DNA of 63,444 bases, from positions 1-63,444 of the forward strand of contig JBIQLN010000019.1 of NCBI GenBank assembly GCA_044464225.1, read 5' to 3'. Below the pieces are notes generated by a model. It had not been told where the DNA came from, did not search any database, and saw only the letters and a program-made list of their open reading frames with translations. The DNA is from 66-474 sp044464225 (lineage in GTDB: Bacteria > Pseudomonadota > Gammaproteobacteria > Xanthomonadales > Rhodanobacteraceae). Below, in pieces: positions 52,716 through 60,779 of this stretch. Position 1 is the stretch's first letter, and each line of letters starts with the position of its first letter. The position numbers were made by a program, and so were the translations under genes.

Positions 52716-53794
52716 GCCGCGTGCGCCCCGGCCGCGGCCAGTTCCGTTGCCACGCCGTTGGCAAGCCAATGGAACAGCCGGCAGATGCCGTCGCGGGCGT
52801 GCACACGCGGACGCCAGCCGGTAGCGGCGGCGAATCGCCGGGTATCGGCGACGAACCAGCGCTGGTCGGCTTCCCGCCAATCTTCGCGCAGCACCTTCGG
52901 GACCCGTCCATCGAGCGATGCGATTTCGTGCAGGAGTTCCTGCAGGCTGATGGTGTTGCCCGGGCCGCCGCCCATGTTGAAGGCGCGCCCGCGCAACGCG
53001 TCACGATCCTCCGCGCAAATCAGCAGCGCATCGACCAGATCGTCCACGTAGAGAATGTCGCGCACCTGCAAACCATCACCGTAGAGCGTGATCGGCCGAC
53101 CCTGCATCGCCCGCAACAGGAAATGCGCGACCCAACCCTGGTCTTCGTTGCCGCATTGGTGCGGGCCGTAGATGCAACTCATGCGCAGCACCACGGCGGA
53201 AAGCCCGAAGCTGCGTGCGTAATCGAGGATGTACTGGTCGGCCGCGCCTTTCGAGCAACCGTACGGGCTGCAGAAATCCAGTGGACGCGTTTCGTCGATC
53301 CCGTGCCGCCGCACGTGCGCGTCATCGGGTTCGTAGCGCGTGGCCGCCGGCGACATCGCGATGTCCGGCAGCGCGCCGTACACCTTGTTGGTGGACGTGA
53401 ACACCAGCGGGATGCGACGCCGTTCGTGCCGGATCGCCTCCAGCAGGTTCAAGGTGCCGCGCAGGTTGATCTCGAAATCCTCGATGGGGTCCTGGAGGCT
53501 GGAGGTCACCGCGACCTGCGCTGCGAAGTGGAAGACGCTGCCTGCGCGCCGCACGGCGCCGGCCAGCATTTCGGCATCGCGGGTATCGGCGAGGCAGGTC
53601 CGCAGGCGGCTGCCGCCGCGCCGCGACAGCCAGCGCAGGTTTTCCGCCACGCCCGCGCGGGCCATGTTGTCGAACACGATCACCTCGTGGCCGAGTTCCA
53701 GCAGCCGCGCCGCGACGTTGGTGCCGATGAACCCGGCGCCGCCGGTGATCAGCACCGGGCCTTCGATGCGCGGTGCGGCGGCTTGCGCGTTCAC
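52712..53794 (-). CDS. NAD-dependent nucleotide-sugar epimerase, CDP-paratose 2-epimerase-like
   Basis: 360 aa from a GTG that overlaps the previous stop (GTGA). NAD loop TGGAGFIGTNVAARL near 17-31, FHFAAQVAVTSS, STNKVYGALPD, catalytic YGCSK, and MSCIYGPHQCGNEDQGWVAH, a tract I associate with CDP-paratose/tyvelose 2-epimerases. It should invert a hydroxyl on a nucleotide sugar. No CDP-glucose genes are seen, so the true substrate may differ. Overlaps the dehydrogenase gene by 4 bases. Confidence 0.9.
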   Translation of the reverse strand: MNAQAAAPRIEGPVLITGGAGFIGTNVAARLLELGHEVIVFDNMARAGVAENLRWLSRRGGSRLRTCLADTRDAEMLAGAVRRAGSVFHFAAQVAVTSSLQDPIEDFEINLRGTLNLLEAIRHERRRIPLVFTSTNKVYGALPDIAMSPAATRYEPDDAHVRRHGIDETRPLDFCSPYGCSKGAADQYILDYARSFGLSAVVLRMSCIYGPHQCGNEDQGWVAHFLLRAMQGRPITLYGDGLQVRDILYVDDLVDALLICAEDRDALRGRAFNMGGGPGNTISLQELLHEIASLDGRVPKVLREDWREADQRWFVADTRRFAAATGWRPRVHARDGICRLFHWLANGVATELAAAGAHAA

Positions 53795-54948
53795 AGCCTG
53801 AGGCCCCGGTGCGCCAGTTCGCGGCTCGCCAAATCCGCCCTGTCCTGCGCAGTCTGGGTTCGAATCCATTCCACCAACTCCTCGAGTCCCTGTTCCAGTG
53901 AAACGCGCGGTGCGTAGTCCAGCACCATCCGCGCCAGCGTGATGTCGGCGAAGCAGTGGCGGATGTCGCCCACGCGGAATTGCCGCGTGATGTCCGGTGC
54001 GATGTCGCTGCGCCCCAGCGCCTTGCCAAGCGCGGCCGCGATGTCGAGTACGGTGGACGCCTGCCCGCTGCCGATGTTCATCGCATGGCCCGGTGCACCG
54101 GGCGCTTCCAGCGCGAGCCGGCAGGCCCGCGCCACGTCGTGCACGCTGACGAAATCGCGCCGTTGCAGGCCATCCTCGAACACCACCGGCGGCCGGCTGT
54201 TGAGGTAGCGCGCGGCGAAGATCGCCAACACGCCGGTGTAGGGGTTGGAAAGCGCCTGGCGCGTGCCGTAGATGTTGAAGAACCGCAGCGCCACGGTGGG
54301 AATGCCGTAAGCCTCGCCGATCATCAGGCACATCCGCTCCTGATCCATCTTCGACAGCGCGTACACCGACGAGGGATGCGGCGCCTTCGATTCCGGCGTC
54401 ACCAGCGGCACCAGCGCTTCGCCGTTGGCGCCGCGCACTTCCCACTGGCCCTGCAACAACTGGTTGCGCGAACGCTCCGGCGGCGACACCAGGTTGCCGC
54501 CGTCATCGCAATACAGCCCTTCGCCGTAGATGCTCATGCTGGATGCGACGATCAAGCGTCCCACCGGCTCGCGACTCAGCGCTTCCAGCAGCACCGCCGT
54601 ACCGCGGTTGTTGACGTCGGTGTAGCGTTCGATCTGGTACATGCTCTGACCGACGCCCACCGCCGCCGCGAAGTGGAACACCGCGTCCACGCCGCGCAGT
54701 GCACGGCGCACCGCCTCGGGGTCGCGCACGTCGCCGCGCACGAGTTCCACGTCCTGGTCGAGGTATTCGGGCCACTCCCCCTCGGCGCCGTGGACCTGCG
54801 GATCGAGGTTGTCCAGTACCCGCACGCGATAGCCGTGCAGCAGCAGTTCATCGGCAAGGTGCGACCCGACGAAGCCGGCGCCGCCGGTAATCAGGACGCT
54901 TCCGGGCGCGCCGCCGCCGTTGCGGGCTTTCGTTTCAGGCGATGGCAT
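53791..54948 (-). CDS. NAD-dependent epimerase/dehydratase, dTDP-rhamnose 4-epimerase-like
   Basis: 385 aa. NAD loop ITGGAGFVGSHLADEL near 20-35, FHFAAAVGVGQS, SSMSIYGEG, then a long insertion (GLYCDDGGNLVSPPERSRNQ region), catalytic YALSK and LRFFNIYGTRQALSNPYTGV. The insertion before the catalytic Tyr is typical of the subgroup often called dTDP-L-rhamnose 4-epimerase. Its C-terminus is Arg/Leu-rich. Overlaps UXS by 14 bases and the next epimerase by 4. Confidence 0.9.
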   Translation of the reverse strand: MPSPETKARNGGGAPGSVLITGGAGFVGSHLADELLLHGYRVRVLDNLDPQVHGAEGEWPEYLDQDVELVRGDVRDPEAVRRALRGVDAVFHFAAAVGVGQSMYQIERYTDVNNRGTAVLLEALSREPVGRLIVASSMSIYGEGLYCDDGGNLVSPPERSRNQLLQGQWEVRGANGEALVPLVTPESKAPHPSSVYALSKMDQERMCLMIGEAYGIPTVALRFFNIYGTRQALSNPYTGVLAIFAARYLNSRPPVVFEDGLQRRDFVSVHDVARACRLALEAPGAPGHAMNIGSGQASTVLDIAAALGKALGRSDIAPDITRQFRVGDIRHCFADITLARMVLDYAPRVSLEQGLEELVEWIRTQTAQDRADLASRELAHRGLRL

Positions 54949-55948
54949 TGCTGGCCTCCGGCGGCGGCTGTTCGAGCTGGTTCAAGGCCTGGTCGAACCA
55001 CGCGATGGTGCGCTTGAGCCCCACGTCCAGCGATACCCGCGGCTGCCAGCCCAGCGCAGTGCGCGCCAGGGTGATGTCGGGACAACGGCGGGTCGGGTCG
55101 TCCACCGGCATCGGGCGGTGCACGATGCGAGAACGCGACCCGGTGAGATCGATGATGCGCCTGGCGAGTGCCGCCACCGTCACCTCCTCGGGGTTGCCGA
55201 GGTTCACGGGGCCGGTGAACGTGGCGGGTGAATCCATCAATTTCAGGATGCCGTCCAGCAGATCGTCGACGTAGCAGAACGAGCGGGTCTGGCTGCCGTC
55301 GGCGTGCACCGTCAGCGGCTGGTTGCGCAGCGCCTGCACGATGAAGTTGGATACCACGCGGCCGTCGCCGACCTGCATGTGCGGGCCGTAGGTGTTGAAG
55401 ATGCGCGCAACCTTGATTTCCAGCCCGTGCATCCGGTGGAAATCGAAGAACATCGCTTCGGCGCAGCGTTTGCCCTCGTCGTAGCAGGCACGCGGTCCGA
55501 CCGGACTGACCGCGCCGCGGTAACTCTCGCGTTGCGGATGCATCTCGGGTTCGCCGTACACCTCGCTGGTGGACGCCTGGAACACGCGGGCGCCACAGGC
55601 GCACGCCTCGTGCAGGACGTTGAGGGCACCGTCGGTGCAGGTACGGAGGGTCTTTTCAGGATCGCGCTGGTAATGCTGCGGCGACGCACAGCAGGCAAGA
55701 TTGAAAATCCAGTCGGCTTCCAACGTGACCGGCGACACGATGTCCTGGCGCCTGAAGCGGAATCCCGCGTGCCCGATCAGGGGCGTGATGTTGTGCAGGC
55801 TGCCGGTCGAAAGATTGTCGATCGCGGTGACTTCGAACCCCCGTTGCAGCAACTTCGCGCAGAGATGGCTGCCGAGGAAGCCGGCCCCGCCGGTGACCAC
55901 CGCCCGTTTTCCATTGCCCCGCTGTGCATCCCAATCCATGGCATCCAT
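54935..55948 (-). CDS. UDP-glucuronate decarboxylase (UDP-xylose synthase)
   Basis: 337 aa. NAD loop TGGAGFLGSHLCAKLL at 19-34, ASTSEVYGEP at 125-134, and the diagnostic catalytic motif YDEGKR at 156-161, then ARIFNTYGPHM. Expected reaction: UDP-glucuronate to UDP-xylose plus CO2, through UDP-4-keto-pentose. This points to a pentose in the product and matches the xylosidase-like gene in the other arm. First gene of the minus arm; AAGGAG stands 8 bases before the ATG at 55948. A UDP-glucose dehydrogenase is not in the window. Confidence 0.92.
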   Translation of the reverse strand: MDAMDWDAQRGNGKRAVVTGGAGFLGSHLCAKLLQRGFEVTAIDNLSTGSLHNITPLIGHAGFRFRRQDIVSPVTLEADWIFNLACCASPQHYQRDPEKTLRTCTDGALNVLHEACACGARVFQASTSEVYGEPEMHPQRESYRGAVSPVGPRACYDEGKRCAEAMFFDFHRMHGLEIKVARIFNTYGPHMQVGDGRVVSNFIVQALRNQPLTVHADGSQTRSFCYVDDLLDGILKLMDSPATFTGPVNLGNPEEVTVAALARRIIDLTGSRSRIVHRPMPVDDPTRRCPDITLARTALGWQPRVSLDVGLKRTIAWFDQALNQLEQPPPEASNAIA

Positions 55949-56199
55949 TCCAGACACTCCTTGTTTGTCCGCCGCAGCGCACGCTCCAGAGCAAGATGCG
56001 TGCCGACCCGCAGGCAAGACCTGAAGCCGACGTTGCAATCAGCTTCAAAGTACCCAACCCGCAATGCGTTCACGCGTTCACCCGCTCCGGCGCGCGCGCC
56101 GTTCAACAATGTGAACCGGGGGTCGCAACCGGGAATTGGTTACCGGCCCCTCCGTCAACCCGGAAATTTTTCATGATCGTGCCGCCGTCCGATTCCTGG

Positions 56200-56391
56200 T
56201 CACGTCGCGGAAGCGGCGGGCGCGGGCGATTGCCCGTGCTGGGTGATCGCCAGCAATGCCGGCCACGGCACCTCGACGCCCCGCCGGCGTCCCTTCGGCG
56301 TCAGCTTCAACTTGTACGGACCCAGAACCAGCGTGTACGGCCGGGAGTCGATTTCGATTTCGCGCCGCAGTGGCTTGTCGAGCTTCGTCAC
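56200..56391 (-). CDS. Small conserved protein next to topoisomerase IB
   Basis: 63 aa from a GTG. Basic and beta-rich: EIEIDSRPYTLVLGPYKLKL near 11-30, then KGRRRGVEVPWPALLAI and a Pro/Ala tail. It starts 26 bases after the topoisomerase stop on the same strand, so it is cotranscribed. Similar to short proteins beside topoisomerase IB genes in related genomes as I recall; function unknown, possibly DNA-binding. Confidence 0.7.
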   Translation of the reverse strand: MTKLDKPLRREIEIDSRPYTLVLGPYKLKLTPKGRRRGVEVPWPALLAITQHGQSPAPAASAT

Positions 56392-56397
56392 GTTCTT

Positions 56398-56403
56398 CTC
56401 CTT
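56398..56403 (-). promoter_or_regulatory. Ribosome binding site supporting a GTG start
   Basis: On the minus strand AAGGAG six bases before the GTG at 56391; decides the start of the small companion gene. Confidence 0.7.
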
Positions 56404-56417
56404 GGCGCCATGCGGCG

Positions 56418-57479
56418 TCACGTATCGAGGCAATGCTTGAGGAAACGGATGGCGGCCTTCTCCAGCCGCCGCGGATGCGCAACCCTGTCGGCCGGTACGC
56501 GGCGATGCAGGTCGCCGCTCTGCCAGCCGGTCACGACCTGCGGACACACATAGGATTTGCGCGCGACCGCCGGCGTGTTGCCGAGCTCTTCGGCGGCAAC
56601 CACGATGGCCCGGCGCACCGCCGCGCGTTTGGCACGTTCGCCTCCCCGGGTCGGCAACGGCGTACGGGCAAGGCGGGCGATCACCGTGAGGGTGCCGGTC
56701 CACGTGCGGAAATCCTTCGCGCTGAAACGCTCGCCCAGTATCCCGCGCAGGTAGTCGTTCAATTGGGCCGCGGTCACGCGTCGCGCCACGCCCTCGTCGT
56801 CGTACTGGAACAGCGCGCCCCCCGGCAGCCGGCTGCAACGGCGCACGAGCCGAACCAGCCGGCGGTCCGTCAACACCGCTTCGCGCTTTTGCCCGCTCTT
56901 GCCCGCAAAACGGAATGTCGCGGTGCCGTCGCGGGCGAACGTCACGTGCCGCGAGCGCAGCGTCGTCAGCCCGTAGGAATGATTGGTGCGCGCGTACTCG
57001 GCGTTGCCGATGCGGATCGAGGTGGCCATCATCACCGCGGTCATGGTCGCCAGCACCTTGTCGCGCGGCAGGCCTTCGAGGCGCCGGTCCCGGCGCAGCC
57101 TTGCCCGCAACAGAGGCAGGCGCTGCCCGAAGCGCAACAAGCGCCGGTACTTCTTGGCGTCACGACTGTGCTGCCAGGCCGGGTGGTAGCGATACTGCTT
57201 GCGGCCGCGCGCATCGCGGGCGGTGGCCTGCAGATGGCCCCGGTGATCGGCGCAGATCCAGACATCCACGTAGGCGGGTGGAATCGCCAATGCGCGGATC
57301 CGCGCCAGCGTCGCGGGATCCCGCACGCGCGCGCCCTTCGGATCGAGGTAGACAAAGCCGCGGCCGGCGCGACGGCGGACGATGCCGGGTTCACGATCGC
57401 TTGCATAACGCAGCTTTCGCATCCGCGCGCGCCGGGCCTGACGCCGGTGCGCGCGGGTAACGGTTCCTGTTTTTGGCAT
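56418..57479 (-). CDS. DNA topoisomerase IB (poxvirus-like)
   Basis: 353 aa. Catalytic core with RIGNAEYARTNHSYGLTTLR near 160-180, KDFRTWTGT near 265 and the nucleophile Tyr310 in VARKSYVCPQVV, preceded by the NTPAVA stretch. It nicks one DNA strand via a 3'-phosphotyrosine and relaxes supercoils without ATP. An N-terminal Arg-rich segment (TRAHRRQARRARMRKLRYA) is typical. The ATG at 57479 has no strong ribosome site. The ferritin-like gene lies 29 bases upstream on the same strand. Confidence 0.95.
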   Translation of the reverse strand: MPKTGTVTRAHRRQARRARMRKLRYASDREPGIVRRRAGRGFVYLDPKGARVRDPATLARIRALAIPPAYVDVWICADHRGHLQATARDARGRKQYRYHPAWQHSRDAKKYRRLLRFGQRLPLLRARLRRDRRLEGLPRDKVLATMTAVMMATSIRIGNAEYARTNHSYGLTTLRSRHVTFARDGTATFRFAGKSGQKREAVLTDRRLVRLVRRCSRLPGGALFQYDDEGVARRVTAAQLNDYLRGILGERFSAKDFRTWTGTLTVIARLARTPLPTRGGERAKRAAVRRAIVVAAEELGNTPAVARKSYVCPQVVTGWQSGDLHRRVPADRVAHPRRLEKAAIRFLKHCLDT

Positions 57480-57508
57480 GGCCGATACGTGCAATCAGCC
57501 GGATGCCG

Positions 57509-58276
57509 TCAATGCATCGACGCCTGCCGGCCGTCGGCCGCGCCCTGTGCATCGGCCAGCGCCGCATGGGTCAGCCACTCGCGCACCCTTTCCTTGTGGG
57601 TTTCCTCCGTGGCCAGCGCATCGCGGAACTGGCCTGCAAGCTGGTCCTGCTTGGTGCTCGCCGCGATCTCGACCAGCATGTCCCAGCCATCCGCATCCAC
57701 GTCCTCCAGCACGAGCAGCGCGCGGAGTGCCTGCGAGAGCGACGTGCGCGGATCGGCCAGCACCTTGAACACTCCGGATGCCTGCACCGCGGCGACATCT
57801 GCCGAGGGGGTCATCGCGGTCGGATCGGCGCCGAGATGCTCCAGGATCTGCTTGATCATGTGGAAGTGCACCAGCTCCTCGTTGCATTGTTCCTGCAGCA
57901 GGTCGCGCGTCGGGCCGCCCTGCCACGTGCCGAGCGCCTCGAACTTCACCAGCACCGCCTCATAGGCACGCACGCCTGAACGCTCGAACGCAAGTCGCTC
58001 GCCCAGCTTGTCGATGAACGACGCGAGCCGGTGGCCCTGCAGGGCGTGCAGGGCCATCTCGGCCATGCCCCGCGCGGTGGCGATGGCCGGCACCGAACCC
58101 AGGCGATCCGCCTCGCGCGCGAGCTGCTCGCGCATGCGGGTCGCCATCAGCGATTCGGTGTGCGGTGGCGGCGCATCCGAGGTGATCCCTTCGAGTGCAC
58201 GGCCATCCATTGGCGACGCCTTGATGCCGGTGCGGTTGTGGCCCATCGTTTGTCCGCGTGAACGTGTTGCTTCCAT
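57509..58276 (-). CDS. Ferritin-like di-iron protein
   Basis: 255 aa. A polar leader (1-55), then a helical bundle with candidate iron ligands in four helices: AFERSGVRAYE, CNEELVHFHM (E-x-x-H), LEDVDADGWD and ATEETHKERV (E-x-x-H). Such proteins may act as DNA-protecting, oxygen- or peroxide-handling or iron-storage proteins. GAGG precedes the ATG at 58276. Neighbouring 58337-59518 encodes a second ferritin-like protein. Confidence 0.85.
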   Translation of the reverse strand: MEATRSRGQTMGHNRTGIKASPMDGRALEGITSDAPPPHTESLMATRMREQLAREADRLGSVPAIATARGMAEMALHALQGHRLASFIDKLGERLAFERSGVRAYEAVLVKFEALGTWQGGPTRDLLQEQCNEELVHFHMIKQILEHLGADPTAMTPSADVAAVQASGVFKVLADPRTSLSQALRALLVLEDVDADGWDMLVEIAASTKQDQLAGQFRDALATEETHKERVREWLTHAALADAQGAADGRQASMH

Positions 58277-58336
58277 GTGCTTGTCCTCTTTGGGGTTCGT
58301 CCCTGGGCCGTGCCGGCCGGGGGTTCTCGCATCCCG

Positions 58337-59518
58337 CTATGCGGCCCGGCGGGGAACGCGGTCGACCAGCTCGGTGCCTGGCCGCCAGGCGTAGTTTTCC
58401 GCGACCGTTTCGCTGAACGATCCATCCTTGTTGAGGTAGTCGCGGTATTCGGCGGATCGCGCGCCGTCGTTGAACTGTTCGCGGGGCCCGATGCGAGGGC
58501 CTTCGGCGGTGTAGTTCACCTCCTTGTCGAGCACCTTGCGGATGAATTCGCGGTGGCTCGTGTAGTCGATCATGTCGGGCAGTTCCTCCGGCAGCACCTC
58601 GGCCGGATCGCGCCGCTCGATGTCCTTGAACAGCCCCATCACGAACTGCAAATGGCCGAGTTCGTAGTCGAGGCAGCGCTCCCAGATCGCACGGATGCGC
58701 GGATTGCCTTCGTACTGCATGCAACTGTGGTAGTTGTAGGCCTCGGTGGCTTCGTACAACAACCACTTTTCCAGCCACGTTTCGTTCGGGTCGCACATCG
58801 ATCCGTACTGGGTGACGTGCTGTTCCTCGATCGAGGCGATTTCCGCGTACAGGCCCCGCGCGACCGGATCGGTGTAGGTCGGACCGATCGTCATGTAGTA
58901 ATTGCGAGTCTGGTACTCGCCGGTGAACAGCGTCAGCGCGTGCACCTTGGACAGCGGCGCGGCGGCCTTTCGGTCGTAGTGGTCACGCAGGTCGTCGTGC
59001 GGATCGCGATGCTCGAAGCTGGTCGGCCGCCCGGGGAGGACGTCCGTGTACGACTGCAGGATGTTGTTGGCGTCCTTGCCTTCAAGCCGGTCGGCCAGTG
59101 CCGAGTAGCGGTAGAGATGATCGAAATCCTCGAGCAGCCCGAAGCGGTACACCTGCGCCAGGTAGTCGTCCGGTTCGTGTTCGGCGGTGCTGGCGGTGAC
59201 CTCGATCGCAACCTGCTCGTAGCCGAGCGTGATGTCGAGCGGCGAGTCATCCGGCGACAGAAGCCAGTTCACCATGGTCTGCTGGTGGTGCTCGACCCGG
59301 CGGACCCGCGCCAGCAGCTCGCGCAGATCCTCGTTGAAGGCGGCGGCGAGGTGCTGGAAGCGGTTCGCGCCCATCTCGATGCCGTTCATCAGGATGATCC
59401 GGACGCGCGTGAAGGCGTCGTCGTCCAGCTTGCTCATCGGCGCGGGTGTCAGTTCGCGCAGGGTGAAGCGTTGTCGTTCGAGGGGCGTGCCCTTCTCGTC
59501 CATGAGTTTGAGTGCCAT
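58337..59518 (-). CDS. Large ferritin-like protein of unknown function
   Basis: 393 aa, mainly helical and rich in Glu/His/Tyr. Possible di-iron motifs: ASIEEQHVTQYG (E-E-x-H) near 238, LYEATEAYNYHSC near 263 and ERCLDYELGHLQFVMG (E-x-x-H) near 290, with FTGEYQTRNYY upstream. The residues suggest a rubrerythrin/ferritin-like centre in a longer chain. Function unknown; often seen beside stress proteins. GGGAG lies about 12 bases before the ATG. A 60-base spacer separates it from 57509-58276. Confidence 0.8.
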   Translation of the reverse strand: MALKLMDEKGTPLERQRFTLRELTPAPMSKLDDDAFTRVRIILMNGIEMGANRFQHLAAAFNEDLRELLARVRRVEHHQQTMVNWLLSPDDSPLDITLGYEQVAIEVTASTAEHEPDDYLAQVYRFGLLEDFDHLYRYSALADRLEGKDANNILQSYTDVLPGRPTSFEHRDPHDDLRDHYDRKAAAPLSKVHALTLFTGEYQTRNYYMTIGPTYTDPVARGLYAEIASIEEQHVTQYGSMCDPNETWLEKWLLYEATEAYNYHSCMQYEGNPRIRAIWERCLDYELGHLQFVMGLFKDIERRDPAEVLPEELPDMIDYTSHREFIRKVLDKEVNYTAEGPRIGPREQFNDGARSAEYRDYLNKDGSFSETVAENYAWRPGTELVDRVPRRAA

Positions 59519-59584
59519 TGCGATAGATGCTCCCTTCCGTGGGTCAAGGCGCGCCTGCCGAAGGACAAGGCGCGATGGATTTCG

Positions 59585-60010
59585 TCATTGATGGCCGGGG
59601 CCGTATTCCCGGCGGCAGTGCCGGTACTCCGGACCTGACAGCTTGTCGTCGTGGTTGCTGTCGCACGCGCTGAAGTGGCTGGCCAACCACGGGTGGCCGG
59701 CGCTATCCGCCTCGCTCACGTAGCCCTTGGATCCGGCGAGCGACAAGAACTCAGGCTTGTCGCGCAGCGCGTTGCGGCCGCCCATCGCGCTGGTGTCGCG
59801 ATCGGTGGTGGTGTTGTCGTAGCAGTTGCCGCCGCTGGCGCACTGCATGGTTTGCGCGGACGTCGTCGGCACGGTCTGCTGCACCGGCGGATTCTGCTGC
59901 GTCCGGGGTTGCTGCCGGGTTTGTTGCGGCGTTTGCCGCGCCTGGACGGCGCCGGCGAACAGCAGCGCCGCCGGCACGGCTAGCACCAGGGGGAGATGCT
60001 GTCGCTTCAT
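59585..60010 (-). CDS. EF-hand secreted protein
   Basis: 141 aa. Sec signal peptide (KRQHLPLVLAVPAALLFAGAVQA), then Gln/Pro/Thr-rich linker, a CxxGGNCYDN pair of Cys, and AGSKGYVSEADSAGHPWLAS HFSACDSNHDDKLSGPEY, with the loop DSNHDDKLSGPE as a degenerate EF hand. AAGGAGG precedes the ATG. Shares architecture with 23742-24182 but lacks the lipobox and has a weaker Ca2+ loop. Confidence 0.85.
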   Translation of the reverse strand: MKRQHLPLVLAVPAALLFAGAVQARQTPQQTRQQPRTQQNPPVQQTVPTTSAQTMQCASGGNCYDNTTTDRDTSAMGGRNALRDKPEFLSLAGSKGYVSEADSAGHPWLASHFSACDSNHDDKLSGPEYRHCRREYGPGHQ

Positions 60011-60362
60011 GTCGAACCTCCTTGTTTGACGCGGGGTCCGGACGAAGCAATACGTGTGCCACCCCCTGGCGCGCGTTCATGATCGGACGCGTGCGTTCAG
60101 AGTGCGTTCGTAATCGAAGGCAGGGGATGGATCACGCCTGCGACGGCGCACGCGGAGCGGACAAGCGCCGCGCGGAAAATCGCCGAAGCAGGGGTCATGC
60201 GCCAGGTGCATCCGGGACACATTGGGGCCACCGGCAATTTGCCGCCAGCGCGCGAATCCCGCCACGCGGGTCCTGCACCAGCCGGGGCGATTCAGCCCGT
60301 CGCACCGAAAGGCTTTCGCGCAAGCGAAAAAATTTCGCAAGCGCATGCTCCGCGTCGGCCGG
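60011..60362. other. 352-base spacer without a supported gene
   Basis: Between two minus-strand genes; must hold the EF-hand gene's promoter. A small GNRA-type hairpin TTTCGC-GCAA-GCGAAA is at 60314-60329 near the end of the 94-aa gene. No gene or clear -35/-10 pair. Confidence 0.5.
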
Positions 60363-60647
60363 TCACCACGAAGGCCCTGCATCCAGAGATTCGGAAGCGG
60401 TGCGCCCGGTGTCGATCTGGGTTTCCAGCAGTCGCTCTATGCAGGCGTCGATGCGACGGCTGGAGCGCTTGCTGTGCGCATTCGCCAGTTCGCGGCGGAT
60501 CATGCACACCGCCGCGGCACCCTGCCGCGCCTTGCGGGCGAAGGTCTCACGCTGGGCGGGCCGCCATGCGACCAGCGCGGCTGCCTCGTTGTAGCGACGT
60601 TCCTCGTCCATCACGGCGAGCATGTCCAGAAGATTTGCCCGATCCAT
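60363..60647 (-). CDS. Small helical protein of unknown function
   Basis: 94 aa with a strong AAGGAGG before the ATG at 60647. Mostly helix, Arg- and Ala-rich (AQRETFARKARQGAAAVCMIR, then SSRRIDACIERLL), no membrane segment. No family recognised. It is divergent from the DNA ligase gene at 60780, 132 bases away, so the two may share a control region. Confidence 0.72.
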   Translation of the reverse strand: MDRANLLDMLAVMDEERRYNEAAALVAWRPAQRETFARKARQGAAAVCMIRRELANAHSKRSSRRIDACIERLLETQIDTGRTASESLDAGPSW

Positions 60648-60779
60648 GGCTACCTCCTTTTTATTGTTGGCGCTCCTGTTGAGCGAGCGCAGCATAGGCA
60701 GGCGCACATCTACACCGCGTCAATTCCGGGTGCAGCGGCGTTCACCTGAAATGGACATCAGGCTGATACGCTCCACCGA

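Noticed and set aside
33357..55948. Known antibiotic (aminoglycoside) or mycothiol cluster
   Set aside because: No aminotransferase set, no MshC, no resistance gene; only partial overlap with those pathways.
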